NCBI RefSeq assembly: GCF_014174495.1
Contig: NZ_JACJHR010000017.1
Span: 62,001-126,000, forward strand
Direction: 5' to 3'
Length of the DNA: 64,000 nt
Source: Amycolatopsis echigonensis
GTDB taxonomy: Bacteria > Actinomycetota > Actinomycetes > Mycobacteriales > Pseudonocardiaceae
A program made the translations under genes and the position numbers. This document shows positions 46,529 to 55,493 of this stretch, one piece after another. The notes under the pieces were generated by a model. It was not told the DNA's origin and made no database searches. It was given only the letters and a program-made list of their open reading frames with translations. How positions within the stretch are numbered: the stretch's first letter is position 1; the number at the start of each line of letters is the position of its first letter.

Positions 46529-48127
46529 TCACCTCTCCTTCGCCAGGGCGGCCAGCGCCGCCCGCAGTTCGCGTTTGCTGGTCTTGCCCACGCCGGTGAC
46601 CGGGAACTCCCCGACCACCTTCACCAGGTCCGGCACCTTGAACGCGGCCACGCCGCGCCCGCGCACGAACCGGCGCAGTTCCGAAGCGCTCGGCTGTTTC
46701 CCGTCCACCGGAACGACGTACGCGCAGGTCCGCTCGCCGAGGTACTCGTCGGGCACCGCGACGACGGCGGCGTCGAGCACGCCCGGATGCGCCATCAGGT
46801 GGTTCTCGACCTCTTCCGCCGCGACCTTCTCGCCGCCGCGGTTGATCTGCTCCTTCGCCCGCCCGACGACTTCGAGATGCCCGGATTCCCTTCGCCGCAC
46901 CAAATCGCCGGTGCGGTAGAAGCCGTCCTCGGTGAACGCGGTCTTGTTGTGCTCGGCGGCGTTGTAGTAGCCGCGGATCGTGTACGGCCCGCGCGTGAGC
47001 AGCGCACCGATTTCGCCCGGCTCGACGAGATCGTCCGACGTCGCCAGCGGATCGTCCGGATTCACGACGCGCACCTCGTCGTCCGGCGAAATCGGGCGGC
47101 CCTGCGTGCTCAGGACGAGGTCTTCCGGATCGTCCAGCCGGGTGTAGCAGACGAGTCCCTCGGCCATGCCGAACACCTGCTGCAACCGGCAGCCGAGCGC
47201 CGGTCCGATGCGTTCCGCGAGCTCCCGGCCGCACTTCGCCCCGCCGACCAGCAGAACGTCCAAAGAGGACAGATCCCGTCCGGTCCGCGCCGCCGCCTGC
47301 ACCCAGGCCGCCGCCAACGGCGGAACGACCCCGCTGATGGTGACGCCTTCGGCCTCGATCAGCCGGAACGCCGTGTCGGCGTCCGGTCGCGGCGCCAGCA
47401 CTGTGGCCGCGCCCGCATGCAACGCGCCGAGCAGCCCCGGCGAGCTGAGCGGGAAGTTGTGCGCGACCGGCAAGGCCGCGAGATACACGCTTTCCTTCTT
47501 GAGCCCGCAGATCCGCGCGCTCTCCCGAACGCTGTACAGATAATCGTCATGCGTACGCGGAATCAGCTTCGGCAACCCCGTGCTTCCGCCGGACAGCTGG
47601 AGAAACGCCATGCTCTCCGGATCCGGCTCGGGCAACTCGCGCGGCGCGGCCGCCGTCAACTCCGCGAACTCCGGCTCGCCGACGACGAAGACCTTCCGGT
47701 GCTGTCCGATCTCGCGCGCCATCTTCGCGTGGTCGTGCCCAGCGTGCTCGCCGACGGTGAGAATCGCTTTCGCTTCGCTCTGCTCGACGAAGTGCCGCAA
47801 TTCGCTGTCGCGATGCGCCGGCAACGCGAACACCGGCACCGCACCGGCCCGCCACAGCCCGAAGACGACCGATACGAACTCCGGAATGTTCGGCAACTGC
47901 ACGACCACCCGGTCGCCCTGCCCGATCCCGTTCGCGGCGAACCCGGCCGCCAGCCGATGCGCCCGCTCGTCCAACTCGGCGAACGTCCAGCGCTGCTCCT
48001 CGCCGACGACCGCCGTCCGGTCCGCGTACGCCTCCTTGAGCAATGTCAGCAGAGCCCCGAAGGTCTGCCCCCGCCAATACCCGCTGGCCCGATACCTGGC
48101 CGCGGTCTCTTCCGGCCACAGGCTCAC
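46529..48127 (-). CDS. dhbE: 2,3-dihydroxybenzoate-AMP ligase
   Basis: This 532-residue aryl-acid adenylating enzyme activates 2,3-dihydroxybenzoate and loads it onto the carrier protein. ANL motifs are [78 protein letters not shown] and the catalytic lysine near [25 protein letters not shown] carries the asparagine that replaces the usual Asp235 in aryl-acid ligases, and VGGAKC is typical of the dihydroxybenzoate group. The start is GTG 48127, overlapping the isochorismate synthase stop. Confidence 0.94.
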   Translation of the reverse strand: MSLWPEETAARYRASGYWRGQTFGALLTLLKEAYADRTAVVGEEQRWTFAELDERAHRLAAGFAANGIGQGDRVVVQLPNIPEFVSVVFGLWRAGAVPVFALPAHRDSELRHFVEQSEAKAILTVGEHAGHDHAKMAREIGQHRKVFVVGEPEFAELTAAAPRELPEPDPESMAFLQLSGGSTGLPKLIPRTHDDYLYSVRESARICGLKKESVYLAALPVAHNFPLSSPGLLGALHAGAATVLAPRPDADTAFRLIEAEGVTISGVVPPLAAAWVQAAARTGRDLSSLDVLLVGGAKCGRELAERIGPALGCRLQQVFGMAEGLVCYTRLDDPEDLVLSTQGRPISPDDEVRVVNPDDPLATSDDLVEPGEIGALLTRGPYTIRGYYNAAEHNKTAFTEDGFYRTGDLVRRRESGHLEVVGRAKEQINRGGEKVAAEEVENHLMAHPGVLDAAVVAVPDEYLGERTCAYVVPVDGKQPSASELRRFVRGRGVAAFKVPDLVKVVGEFPVTGVGKTSKRELRAALAALAKER

Positions 48128-49347
48128 GCGACCCCCTCCGCACCCAGCGCGCGCAGCAGCGTGCCGAACTTCGCGCTGGTCTCAGCCAATTCCGCCGCCG
48201 GGTCCGACCCCGCGACGACGCCCGCCCCCGCGAACAGCCGCGCAGTCTTGTCGGACACCTCGGCGCACCGGATCGTGACGACCCATTCGCCGTCCCCCGC
48301 GAGGTCGGTCCAGCCGACGAGTCCCGCGTAATACCCGCGGTCCTCGGGCTCGAGCCGCGCGATCGTGTCGCGCGCCAGATCGACCGGCACCCCGCACACC
48401 GCAGGCGTCGGATGCAACGCCTCAGCCAGCTCCAACGACGACGGCCCACCTGGCCCGACCCGTCCGGTGATCCGGGTCGAAAGGTGCCACATCGCGGGCG
48501 TGCCCATCACTTCCGGTTTTTCGGGAACTTCCAGTTCGGTGCAGTACCGGCCCAGCACCTCCGCGACCTGCGCGGCGACGAGGGCGTGCTCGTTGAGGTC
48601 CTTTTCGGACACTCGCAACTCGGCAATCGCTTGCGCGTCCCGTGCCGGGTCCCCCGTCCGCCGCCGCGACCCAGCAAGCGGATTCGCCGTCACGACGTTT
48701 CCCTTGCGAGACACCAGCAACTCCGGACTGGCCCCGACGAGCGTCCGCGGCGCCGGATCCCCCGGCTCGCTGACGTCGACGGCGAAGGCATGCGCCGCGG
48801 GGTCTCTCACGACAAGGTCGCGGAGCAGTTCTCGCACGGAAACGCTGTGCTCCCCCACGAGATCCAGCGCCCGGGCGAGGACGACCTTGCGGAGCTCCCC
48901 GTCGGCGATGAGGTCGACCGCCTCGCGGACACTCTCGGCGTAGACCTCGGGGGCTGGGCGAGGAACTACGGCCCAGGGGTTTTGGTTGACGGGCCGTGGT
49001 GTTTCCTCTCGGCCCGGCCGCGGGTCGCCGTCAGTCCAGGAGTCGCCGCCCGGCGCCTCCGCCCGGCGCACCACCGCGGGCACGATCAAACTGCTCCCGG
49101 AGTCCGGCCGGAACCCGATCGCGCCCACCACCACGGGATTCGCGACCCCCGCCAGCACCGCGGCTTCCAACGCCTCGGCAGCCGCCGCGGCCCGGTTGCC
49201 GGACGCGCCGCGGACGTGCGCATGCACCCCGTCGGCGAGCAGCACCCCGCGGGCCGACGAGTAGTAGAACGACCCCGGCAGGTACGCGGCCAGGAGATCC
49301 GCCGCCCGGTGGACCGGCCGCGGACGGGCCGGAGCAGGTGAGGACAC
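48124..49347 (-). CDS. dhbC: Isochorismate synthase
   Basis: This 407-residue chorismate-binding enzyme makes isochorismate, the first dedicated step of dihydroxybenzoate synthesis. Motifs include [18 protein letters not shown] (with the family lysine), [67 protein letters not shown] and [20 protein letters not shown]. The start GTG 49347 was chosen for the AAGGGA before it; the frame is open to 49407. An iron box at 49427-49445 lies about 80 bp upstream. Confidence 0.93.
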   Translation of the reverse strand: MSSPAPARPRPVHRAADLLAAYLPGSFYYSSARGVLLADGVHAHVRGASGNRAAAAAEALEAAVLAGVANPVVVGAIGFRPDSGSSLIVPAVVRRAEAPGGDSWTDGDPRPGREETPRPVNQNPWAVVPRPAPEVYAESVREAVDLIADGELRKVVLARALDLVGEHSVSVRELLRDLVVRDPAAHAFAVDVSEPGDPAPRTLVGASPELLVSRKGNVVTANPLAGSRRRTGDPARDAQAIAELRVSEKDLNEHALVAAQVAEVLGRYCTELEVPEKPEVMGTPAMWHLSTRITGRVGPGGPSSLELAEALHPTPAVCGVPVDLARDTIARLEPEDRGYYAGLVGWTDLAGDGEWVVTIRCAEVSDKTARLFAGAGVVAGSDPAAELAETSAKFGTLLRALGAEGVA

Positions 49348-49426
49348 GAGGTGAATTCCCTTTCGCACACGCGCAGGCGGCCGAGCCGCCCCGTCCGTTC
49401 CTCGCACAAGGTCCGGACCTTGACTG

Positions 49427-49445
49427 TTCGGTTAGCCTAACCTAA
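49427..49445. promoter_or_regulatory. IdeR/DmdR-type iron box upstream of dhbC
   Basis: TTCGGTTAGCCTAACCTAA is an imperfect 19-bp palindrome matching the actinobacterial iron box (TTAGGTTAGGCTAACCTAA) at nearly every position on the minus strand. It lies about 80 bp before dhbC, so iron-loaded IdeR/DmdR1 should repress the dhbC operon. Confidence 0.92.
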
Positions 49446-49500
49446 TGGACACTAACGTACCCGGACGAAAAGGAAAAGCCGCCCGGCGGGTCGAACCGGG

Positions 49501-50379
49501 TCACGCGCGAAGCGTGGCGCCGCCGTCGACGTAGAGGTTCTGCATCGTGATATGCCGCGCCCGGTCGGACACGAGGAACAGCACCGCGTCCGCGATGTCC
49601 GCCGGATCGGCGATCCGCCCGAGCGGAATCCCGACGCGGAACTGTTCCGGATTTCCCGCGATCACCCGGTTTTCTCCGGCCTCGTCCGTCCACAGTAGAC
49701 GTTGCATGTCGGTGTCGGTCGACCCCGGCGAGACGATGTTGCACCGGATCCCCGAACCGGCGAGCTCCAGCCCGAGGCAGCGGGTGAGCATGGTCGCCGC
49801 CGCCTTCGAAGCCGCGTAGGCAGCCATCCCGGTACGCGGGACACCGGCCGCGTTCGACCCGACAGTGACGAGCGCCCCGCTCCCCCGCGGCTGCATCCGC
49901 CGGGAGATTTCGCGCAGCACAGTGAAAACCCCGGTCGAGTTGACCGCGAACGTCGCCGCCCAGTCCTCGTCGCTGGTCTCCCCCACCGACCCGGGCCGCA
50001 ACACCCCCGCGACAGACACCCCGATCCCGATCGGGCCCAGCTCCCGCTCGACGTCCGCCACGACCCGCGCGACCGACCCCGGATCCCCGACATCCGCCAC
50101 GAACGGCACCACCCGTCCAACCGGCACCTGGGCATTGCGGCTCGGGCGACCCCGCGCCGCATCGCCGCCCGAGAAATCCCTCGCTGACGCTCTTCCCGAC
50201 GGTTGCACGCCGTAGTCCCGCGCGGCGACCTCCCGCAACCCGTCCTCGTCGATGTCCACCGCGGCCACCACGGCACCGGCCCGGGCGAGCGCCTCCACGA
50301 TGGCCGCCCCGATTCCGCGCGCACCGCCGGTCACCAGCGCGATCCGCCCCTCGATCCCGGCTCCCGCGTCCCCCGTCAC
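49501..50379 (-). CDS. dhbA: 2,3-dihydro-2,3-dihydroxybenzoate dehydrogenase with an in-frame insertion
   Basis: This 292-residue short-chain dehydrogenase makes 2,3-dihydroxybenzoate with NAD+. It has the Rossmann motif [20 protein letters not shown], the asparagine region [18 protein letters not shown], the Ser in [19 protein letters not shown], and [14 protein letters not shown]. Between [17 protein letters not shown] and [11 protein letters not shown] there are about 32 extra residues ([12 protein letters not shown]... to NAQVPVG) rich in Arg, Ser and Gly that the family lacks. Without them the length is about 258, as usual. The start is GTG 50379 with GAGG six bases before it; GTG 50391 is an alternative. 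It is the first gene of the locus, directly behind an iron box. Confidence 0.9.
   Translation of the reverse strand: MTGDAGAGIEGRIALVTGGARGIGAAIVEALARAGAVVAAVDIDEDGLREVAARDYGVQPSGRASARDFSGGDAARGRPSRNAQVPVGRVVPFVADVGDPGSVARVVADVERELGPIGIGVSVAGVLRPGSVGETSDEDWAATFAVNSTGVFTVLREISRRMQPRGSGALVTVGSNAAGVPRTGMAAYAASKAAATMLTRCLGLELAGSGIRCNIVSPGSTDTDMQRLLWTDEAGENRVIAGNPEQFRVGIPLGRIADPADIADAVLFLVSDRARHITMQNLYVDGGATLRA
50122..50210. repeat. Candidate palindromic repeat element inserted in-frame in dhbA
   Basis: About 90 bp encode an extra segment of dhbA not expected in the family. The stretch contains a perfect 8-bp stem, CTCGGGCG (50141-50148) with CGCCCGAG (50166-50173), and has no stop in the dhbA frame. 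Its shape recalls protein-coding palindromic elements known from Rickettsia. No second copy was seen in this window, so repetition elsewhere in the genome is a guess. Confidence 0.45.
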
Positions 50380-50408
50380 CGCGCACCTCACCCTCTGTCG
50401 CCGACTGA

Positions 50409-50427
50409 TTAGGCAAACCTAACCTAA
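50409..50427. promoter_or_regulatory. IdeR/DmdR-type iron box upstream of dhbA
   Basis: TTAGGCAAACCTAACCTAA (19 bp) matches the iron-box consensus well and lies 30 bp upstream of the dhbA start. It should repress dhbA, and possibly read-through into the whole locus, when iron is plentiful. Confidence 0.92.
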
Positions 50428-50632
50428 TAGAGTGAGCGTCGGCCAGGGTGATCCCGCCCACCCCGGGCACGACCGCACAGCCACCGCATCCGAGACCCCG
50501 CCCCGCAACACACGCCAACGGATCACCAGCCGAGGTCTCCGGAAGTCCAGGTGACAGAAGAGACCGACGGCATCGCCCAGTCCAAAAAGGACCGCCGAGC
50601 GGCGATGTGCGCCCCGGCAGGCAGTGACCGCG
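50428..50632. other. Non-coding stretch upstream of dhbA
   Basis: No gene was recognised. The left end adjoins the dhbA iron box and must hold its promoter. The rest has open frames on both strands but no start with a ribosome-binding site. Confidence 0.5.
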
Positions 50633-50848
50633 TCAGCCCGGCGGCGGAAAGAAACCGTAAACCCGCGGCGATCCACGGAGCCATGCCCGGACCGCAGCCG
50701 TCTCCAGCGCGCCGCGGACCTCGCCGTTGTGCTGGTTGACGAACACCCCGGCGCAGAAGTGCGACCGCAACACCAACGGACGGATCGCCGCCCATCCGGT
50801 CGCCGAGGCCCGTCCAGCGCGTGGCTCCTCGTCGATGACGACGGCCAT
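50633..50848 (-). CDS. Small hypothetical protein (71 residues), weakly supported
   Basis: A minus-strand frame from ATG 50848 encodes MAVVIDEEPRAGRASATGW, a central PLVLRSHFCAGVFVNQHNGE and a C-terminal YGFFPPPG. Third codon positions are mostly G or C, as expected for a real gene here. No family is recognised, and no strong ribosome-binding site precedes the ATG. It sits alone between the siderophore and mycofactocin loci. It could be a real small protein, the tail of a decayed gene, or chance. Confidence 0.3.
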   Translation of the reverse strand: MAVVIDEEPRAGRASATGWAAIRPLVLRSHFCAGVFVNQHNGEVRGALETAAVRAWLRGSPRVYGFFPPPG

Positions 50849-50965
50849 CCCGCTCGCATAGTCCCGCCCCGAGGAGTCGGACCGGCGGAGCGCCCGGGTT
50901 CCCGGCCGAGGCGCACGCCCATTCGGGTGCCCCTCGTCAGCGAAGCATTGCTTCTGGCACAGGGT

Positions 50966-51005
50966 GACAGTATTGTCCTCCTCACATTCGACACCAAGTG
51001 TCAAA
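50966..51005. promoter_or_regulatory. Inverted repeats in the mftA promoter, candidate regulator operator
   Basis: TTCGACACCAAGTGTCAAA (50987-51005) is an inverted repeat with one mismatch in eight-base arms around a 3-bp centre. A shorter one, GACAGTATTGTC (50966-50977), lies 10 bp upstream. They end 28 bp before the mftA start. In mycobacteria this operon is controlled by the TetR-type regulator MftR. No such gene is in this window, so the binding protein is unknown. Confidence 0.55.
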
Positions 51006-51033
51006 TATCGCCGTACGAGACAAGGGAGTCACG

Positions 51034-51138
51034 ATGAGCGAGACGACAGCCGCTGCCGAGACGAAGGCCGAAGAGGTCGTAGCCGACGAGTTGCTCGTCG
51101 AAGAGGTCTCGATCGACGGAATGTGCGGTGTCTACTGA
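51034..51138 (+). CDS. mftA: Mycofactocin precursor peptide
   Basis: This 34-residue peptide begins MSETTAAAETKAEEVVADEL and ends with the signature IDGMCGVY, the substrate of mycofactocin maturation. The C-terminal Val-Tyr is decarboxylated and cross-linked by MftC, released by MftE and converted by MftD into the redox cofactor. The acidic N-terminal part is the leader. AGGGAG lies seven bases before the ATG. The 3' end overlaps mftB by 11 bp. Confidence 0.97.
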   Translation: MSETTAAAETKAEEVVADELLVEEVSIDGMCGVY

Positions 51139-51421
51139 TCGCAGCGCCGCGGCGTTCGATCTGGACGGTGCTTGGGAATTGGACAGCCGGGTCTCCATCC
51201 GGCCGGAGCGGTTCGGCGCGCTGCTGTACCACTTCGGCACCCGCCGGCTGTCCTTTCTCAAGAGCCGCACCATGCTCGCCGCGGTGCAGGCGCTGACCGA
51301 CCATCCCTCCGCCCGCGCCGCGTGCGCGCAGGCCGGGGTCGCGCAGGCGGAACTGCCCCGCTACCGCGCCGCCCTCGCCGCCCTCGCCGCGTCGGACATG
51401 ATCCATCCGAGGAGCGTGTGA
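51128..51421 (+). CDS. mftB: Mycofactocin precursor-binding chaperone
   Basis: This 97-residue PqqD-like (RiPP recognition element) protein binds the MftA leader and presents it to MftC. Typical segments are WELDSRVSIRPERFGALLYH and FGTRRLSFLKSRTML. The GTG start lies inside the last codons of mftA, and the stop overlaps the mftC start (TGATG), giving tight coupling. Confidence 0.95.
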   Translation: MSTDRSAAAFDLDGAWELDSRVSIRPERFGALLYHFGTRRLSFLKSRTMLAAVQALTDHPSARAACAQAGVAQAELPRYRAALAALAASDMIHPRSV

Positions 51422-52593
51422 TGCCGCTTGTCGACGAATTCCAGTTCGGGCTCGACGCGCCGATCTGCCTCACCTGGGAACTCACCTACGCCTGCAACCT
51501 GTCGTGCGTGCACTGCCTTTCCTCGTCCGGCCGGCGCGATCCGCGCGAGCTGAGCACCGAGGAGTGCAAGGCGCTGATCGACGAGTTCGAGCGCATGCAG
51601 GTGTTCTACGTGAACATCGGCGGCGGCGAACCGACCGTCCGGTCCGATTTCTGGGAGCTGGTCGACTACGCGACCGAGCACCACGTCGGCGTCAAATTCT
51701 CCACCAACGGCATCAAGATCACCGAGGACGTCGCGAAACGGCTCGCCGGCAGCGATTACGTCGACGTCCAGATCTCCCTCGACGGCGCCACCGAGGAGGT
51801 CAACGACCACGTCCGCGGCCCCGGCTCCTACCGCACCGCGATCCGGGCGATGGAGAACCTCGCCGCCGCCGGGTTCGGGAACTTCAAGATTTCTGTCGTG
51901 GTGACCCGGCAGAACGCGGGGCAGCTCGACGACTTCAAAGCGATCGCCGACCGCTACGGCGCCCAGCTGCGGCTCACCCGGCTCCGCCCGTCCGGCCGCG
52001 GCGCGGACGTCTGGGACGAGCTGCATCCCACCGCCGCCCAGCAGCGGGAACTGTACGACTGGCTGGTCAAGCACGGAGAAAACGTGCTCACCGGCGACTC
52101 GTTCTTCCACCTCGCCGGGTACGGCGACGGCGGCCTGCCCGGGCTCAACCTGTGCGGCGCCGGCCGGGTCGTGTGCCTGGTCGACCCGGTCGGCGACGTC
52201 TACGCGTGCCCGTTCGCCATCCACGACACCTTCCTCGCCGGGAACATCCGCGGCGAAGGCGGATTCACCCGCGTGTGGCGGGAATCCGAGCTGTTCGCCG
52301 AACTGCGCAGCCCGCAGAGCGGCGGGGCCTGCACGTCGTGTTCGGCGTTCGACGCCTGCCGCGGCGGATGCATGGCGGCGAAGTTCTTCACCGGGCTGCC
52401 GCTCGACGGCCCGGATCCGGAATGCGTGCGCGGCCACGGGGAACGCGCGCTGGCCGGGGTCGCCGCGGGCAGCGCGCCGAAACCGTCGCTGGACCACTCG
52501 CACCGCAAGGTGCCGGTGACCATCGGCATGCGCCGCCCGCCGGACCGGGCCTGCGACGAGAACCCGCTCGCGGGCTTCACTCCGGGCCGTTGA
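51421..52593 (+). CDS. mftC: Mycofactocin radical SAM maturase
   Basis: This 390-residue radical SAM/SPASM enzyme decarboxylates the MftA C-terminal tyrosine and forms the Val-Tyr carbon-carbon link. The SAM cluster motif is CNLSCVHC (about residues 24-31), followed by NIGGGEPTVRSDFWE. C-terminal SPASM cysteines lie in NLCGAGRVVCLVDPVGDVYA, CPFAIHD and CTSCSAFDACRGGCMAAKF, which ligate auxiliary clusters. The length matches the family. Confidence 0.97.
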   Translation: MPLVDEFQFGLDAPICLTWELTYACNLSCVHCLSSSGRRDPRELSTEECKALIDEFERMQVFYVNIGGGEPTVRSDFWELVDYATEHHVGVKFSTNGIKITEDVAKRLAGSDYVDVQISLDGATEEVNDHVRGPGSYRTAIRAMENLAAAGFGNFKISVVVTRQNAGQLDDFKAIADRYGAQLRLTRLRPSGRGADVWDELHPTAAQQRELYDWLVKHGENVLTGDSFFHLAGYGDGGLPGLNLCGAGRVVCLVDPVGDVYACPFAIHDTFLAGNIRGEGGFTRVWRESELFAELRSPQSGGACTSCSAFDACRGGCMAAKFFTGLPLDGPDPECVRGHGERALAGVAAGSAPKPSLDHSHRKVPVTIGMRRPPDRACDENPLAGFTPGR

Positions 52594-52594
52594 G

Positions 52595-53284
52595 ATGCGC
52601 CTGGCCGATCTGTCGTCGCCGGACGTCGCCGCACAGGCGGCGTCCGGCGCGATCCTCGCCGTGCCGCTCGGGTCCACCGAGCAGCACGGTCCGCACCTGC
52701 CGTTGAGCACGGACACCGACATCGCGACGGCGTTGTGCGACCGGCTCGCCGCGGAGCGGCCGGACGTGCTGGTCGCGCCCGCGCTGCCGTACGGATCGAG
52801 CGGCGAACACGCGGGATTCGCCGGGACGCTGTCGATCGGGCAGACAGCCACGGAACTCCTGCTCGTGGAACTCGGCCGGTCAGCCTGCGAAACGTTCCGG
52901 CGGCTGCTTTTCGTGTCCGCGCACGGAGGCAACGCCGCTTCGGTGACCCGCGCGGTCGCGACCCTCCGCACCGAATCGCGGGACGTCTCGGTGTTCGAGC
53001 CGCGCTGGCAAGGAGATCCGCACGCCGGACGGCCGGAAACCGCGTTGCAGCTGGCTCTTCGCCCGGCCAAAGTCCAAATGCAGAAGGCGATACCGGGCGA
53101 TAACCGTCCGCTCAGCGAGTTGCTTCCCGCCCTGCGCAAGGGCGGCGTACGAGCGGTGACCGACACCGGAATCCTCGGCGATCCCACCGGAGCGACGGCC
53201 GACGAAGGCCACGATCTTCTCGACAACCTCACGGCGCAGTTGCGAGCACACGTGCGTGACTGGACTTCCGTGGAGACGCCGTGA
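52595..53284 (+). CDS. mftE: Mycofactocin precursor peptide peptidase
   Basis: This 229-residue creatininase-family metallopeptidase cuts the modified dipeptide from MftA to give AHDP. Metal-binding features are GSTEQHGPHLPLSTDTDIAT, the central EHAGFAGTLSIG and LFVSAHGGNAASVTRAV. The start lies 2 bp after the mftC stop, and the stop overlaps the SDR start (GTGA). Confidence 0.95.
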   Translation: MRLADLSSPDVAAQAASGAILAVPLGSTEQHGPHLPLSTDTDIATALCDRLAAERPDVLVAPALPYGSSGEHAGFAGTLSIGQTATELLLVELGRSACETFRRLLFVSAHGGNAASVTRAVATLRTESRDVSVFEPRWQGDPHAGRPETALQLALRPAKVQMQKAIPGDNRPLSELLPALRKGGVRAVTDTGILGDPTGATADEGHDLLDNLTAQLRAHVRDWTSVETP

Positions 53285-54069
53285 AAGCCGCCCTCGTGAC
53301 CGGCGCGGCGCGCGGCATCGGCGCAGCCACCGCGATCAAACTGGCTGAGCAAGGCTGGGCCGTCCTCGCGGTCGACGTCGCCGAAGACGATCCAGCTCTC
53401 CCCTACCCGATGGGCACCGCCGAAGAACTGTCCACAGTGGTCGCCAAGATCCAAGAAAACGGCGGCACCGCTGAGGAATTCCGCGCAGACGTCCGCGATC
53501 GCGCGCACCTGGCCGCAGCGGTCGCGGACGCGGAACAACGCTGGGGCGGCCTCGACGCGGCCGTCGCGGCAGCAGGAGTGATCGCGGGCGGAGTGCCGCT
53601 CTGGGAAATGCCGCTGGAACAGGAAGACGCGGTCCTCGACGTCAACCTCCGCGGTGTTCTCAACCTCGCCCACGTGGCCATTCCCGCGTTGCTGCGCCGC
53701 CCGAAACCCCGCTCCGGCCGCTTCCTGGCCGTCGCGTCCGCCGCCGCCACGCGCGGGTTGCCGATGCTCGCCGCGTACTGCGCGGCGAAAGCCGGAGTCG
53801 CCGGGTTGATTCGCGCGCTGGGCACGGAATTGGGCGACTCCGGGGTCACCGCGAACGCGGTCAGCCCGGGCTCGACCGACACGCCGATTCTCGCCGAGAG
53901 CGCCCGGCTCTACGACCTTCCGGCGGCGCAAACGTTTGCCACGCAACAACCTCAGCAGCGACTGCTCGATCCCGCCGAGGTCGCTTCCGTCCTGGCGTTC
54001 CTCGCCGGGCCGGAAAGCAGCGCGACGACCGGCGCAGTAATCCCGGTGGACGGAGGGCTGGCGCTATGA
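53281..54069 (+). CDS. Mycofactocin-coupled SDR-family oxidoreductase
   Basis: This 262-residue short-chain dehydrogenase has VTGAARGIGAATAIKLAEQG, the active-site region AVASAAATRGLPMLAAYCAA with Tyr and Lys in YCAAK, and [16 protein letters not shown]. An extra stretch after the second strand (DDPALPYPMGTAEELSTVVA) is characteristic of SDRs coupled to mycofactocin, which keep NAD tightly bound and pass electrons to the cofactor. Its place between mftE and mftF supports that role. The alcohol substrate is unknown. Confidence 0.92.
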   Translation: MKAALVTGAARGIGAATAIKLAEQGWAVLAVDVAEDDPALPYPMGTAEELSTVVAKIQENGGTAEEFRADVRDRAHLAAAVADAEQRWGGLDAAVAAAGVIAGGVPLWEMPLEQEDAVLDVNLRGVLNLAHVAIPALLRRPKPRSGRFLAVASAAATRGLPMLAAYCAAKAGVAGLIRALGTELGDSGVTANAVSPGSTDTPILAESARLYDLPAAQTFATQQPQQRLLDPAEVASVLAFLAGPESSATTGAVIPVDGGLAL

Positions 54070-55493
54070 CCACCCCGCTGCCCGCCGGATTCCGCCTCGC
54101 CATGGACCCGAGTGTCAAACAACTCTCCGACGGCCTCCTCTTCGGCGGCTCCCCCGCCCGAGTACTGCGCCTTACGAAGGCCGGGCAGACGGCGTGGGCG
54201 CGTCTCGCGGACCATCCGGTCGAGTCATCAGCGGAAGGCGTCCTCGCCCGGCTGCTCACCGACGCTGGGTTCGCTCATCCGTTGCCACCAGCCGCAACTG
54301 CCGACGCGACCGTCGTCATCCCGGTCCGCGACCGCGCCGAATTGCTGGGCCGCTGCCTGGCCGCGCTCGACGGCCGCTACCCCGCGCTGGTCATCGACGA
54401 CGGATCCGCCGACCCCGCGGCCATCGCCGCGGCAGCCTCCGCGCACGGCGCGAAACTCGTCCGCCGCGACGTAAACGGCGGCCCCGGCGCGGCCCGGAAC
54501 ACCGCGCTGGAGCACGTTTCCACCGACCTGGTCGCGTTCCTGGACAGCGATTGCGTCCCGTCGCCGGACTGGATCGACCGGCTGGCCGGGCATTTCGCCG
54601 ACCCGCTCGTCGCCGCCGTCGCTCCGCGCGTGCGTCCCCTCGCCGGCGACACCTGGGCTGGCCGCTACACCCGCGCCGCCAGCAGCCTCGACCTGGGCAC
54701 CGCCGCCGCCCGCGTCGCGCCCGGCACGCGACTGTCCTATGTGCCCACTGCCGCGCTCCTGGTTCGCCGGGCAGCACTGGAATCCGTGGCCCGGGACGGT
54801 GCGGTCTTCGACCCGGCAATGCGCGTCGGCGAGGACGTCGACCTGGGCTGGCGACTCCACGACGCTGGCTTCCGGATCCGCTACGACCCGTCCGCACACG
54901 TCGACCACCACGAGCCGGCAACCTGGCGCACATTGCTCAGCCGCCGAGCCAGCTACGGCACTTCCGCCGCACCGCTGGCCCTGCGTCGTCCCGCCGCGAT
55001 GGCCCCGCTCGTCCTGCACCCCTGGCCGACGCTGACCGTCGCGGCGCTCCTGGCCCGCCGTCCTCTCCCGGCCGCCGCCGCGTTCGCGGGCGCGGTGCTG
55101 AGCATGACCCGCGTGCTGCGCCGAAGCGACGTGCCAACACACGGGGTCGGGCAAGCGATGGGCACCGCCGTGGGCCAAACCTGGCTCGGATTCGGCCGCT
55201 ACAGCACCCAATTCGCCGCTCCCCTGGTTGCCGCGCTCCTGCTGCCGGGCGGGCGAAAACGCTGGGGACGGCGGGCCGCGCTCGCGTCGCTGCTCGCCGG
55301 ACCGCCGCTGACCGCATGGCTGCGGCAACGCCCCGACCTCGATCCAATCCGCTACACCGCCGGCGCGGTCGCCGACGACCTCGCGTACGGCGCCGGGGTG
55401 TGGACGGGCTGTCTCAACCACCGGACCGCGGTCCCGCTGCGGCCGCGCGTCACCTGGCGCCCTCTGCGCGTCGACCCGAAGGGAAAACGATGA
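54066..55493 (+). CDS. mftF: Mycofactocin glycosyltransferase
   Basis: This 475-residue family 2-type glycosyltransferase adds beta-1,4-glucose units to premycofactocin. It has a PqqD-like N-terminal segment (about residues 10-75), then a GT-A domain with ATVVIPVRDRAELLGRCLAA, VIDDGS, NGGPGAARNTALEHVSTDLV, AFLDSDCVPSPDWIDRL and VGEDVDLGWRLHDAGFRIRY. The C-terminal third is hydrophobic with several possible membrane helices. The start overlaps the SDR stop, and the stop overlaps mftD. Confidence 0.95.
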   Translation: MTTPLPAGFRLAMDPSVKQLSDGLLFGGSPARVLRLTKAGQTAWARLADHPVESSAEGVLARLLTDAGFAHPLPPAATADATVVIPVRDRAELLGRCLAALDGRYPALVIDDGSADPAAIAAAASAHGAKLVRRDVNGGPGAARNTALEHVSTDLVAFLDSDCVPSPDWIDRLAGHFADPLVAAVAPRVRPLAGDTWAGRYTRAASSLDLGTAAARVAPGTRLSYVPTAALLVRRAALESVARDGAVFDPAMRVGEDVDLGWRLHDAGFRIRYDPSAHVDHHEPATWRTLLSRRASYGTSAAPLALRRPAAMAPLVLHPWPTLTVAALLARRPLPAAAAFAGAVLSMTRVLRRSDVPTHGVGQAMGTAVGQTWLGFGRYSTQFAAPLVAALLLPGGRKRWGRRAALASLLAGPPLTAWLRQRPDLDPIRYTAGAVADDLAYGAGVWTGCLNHRTAVPLRPRVTWRPLRVDPKGKR

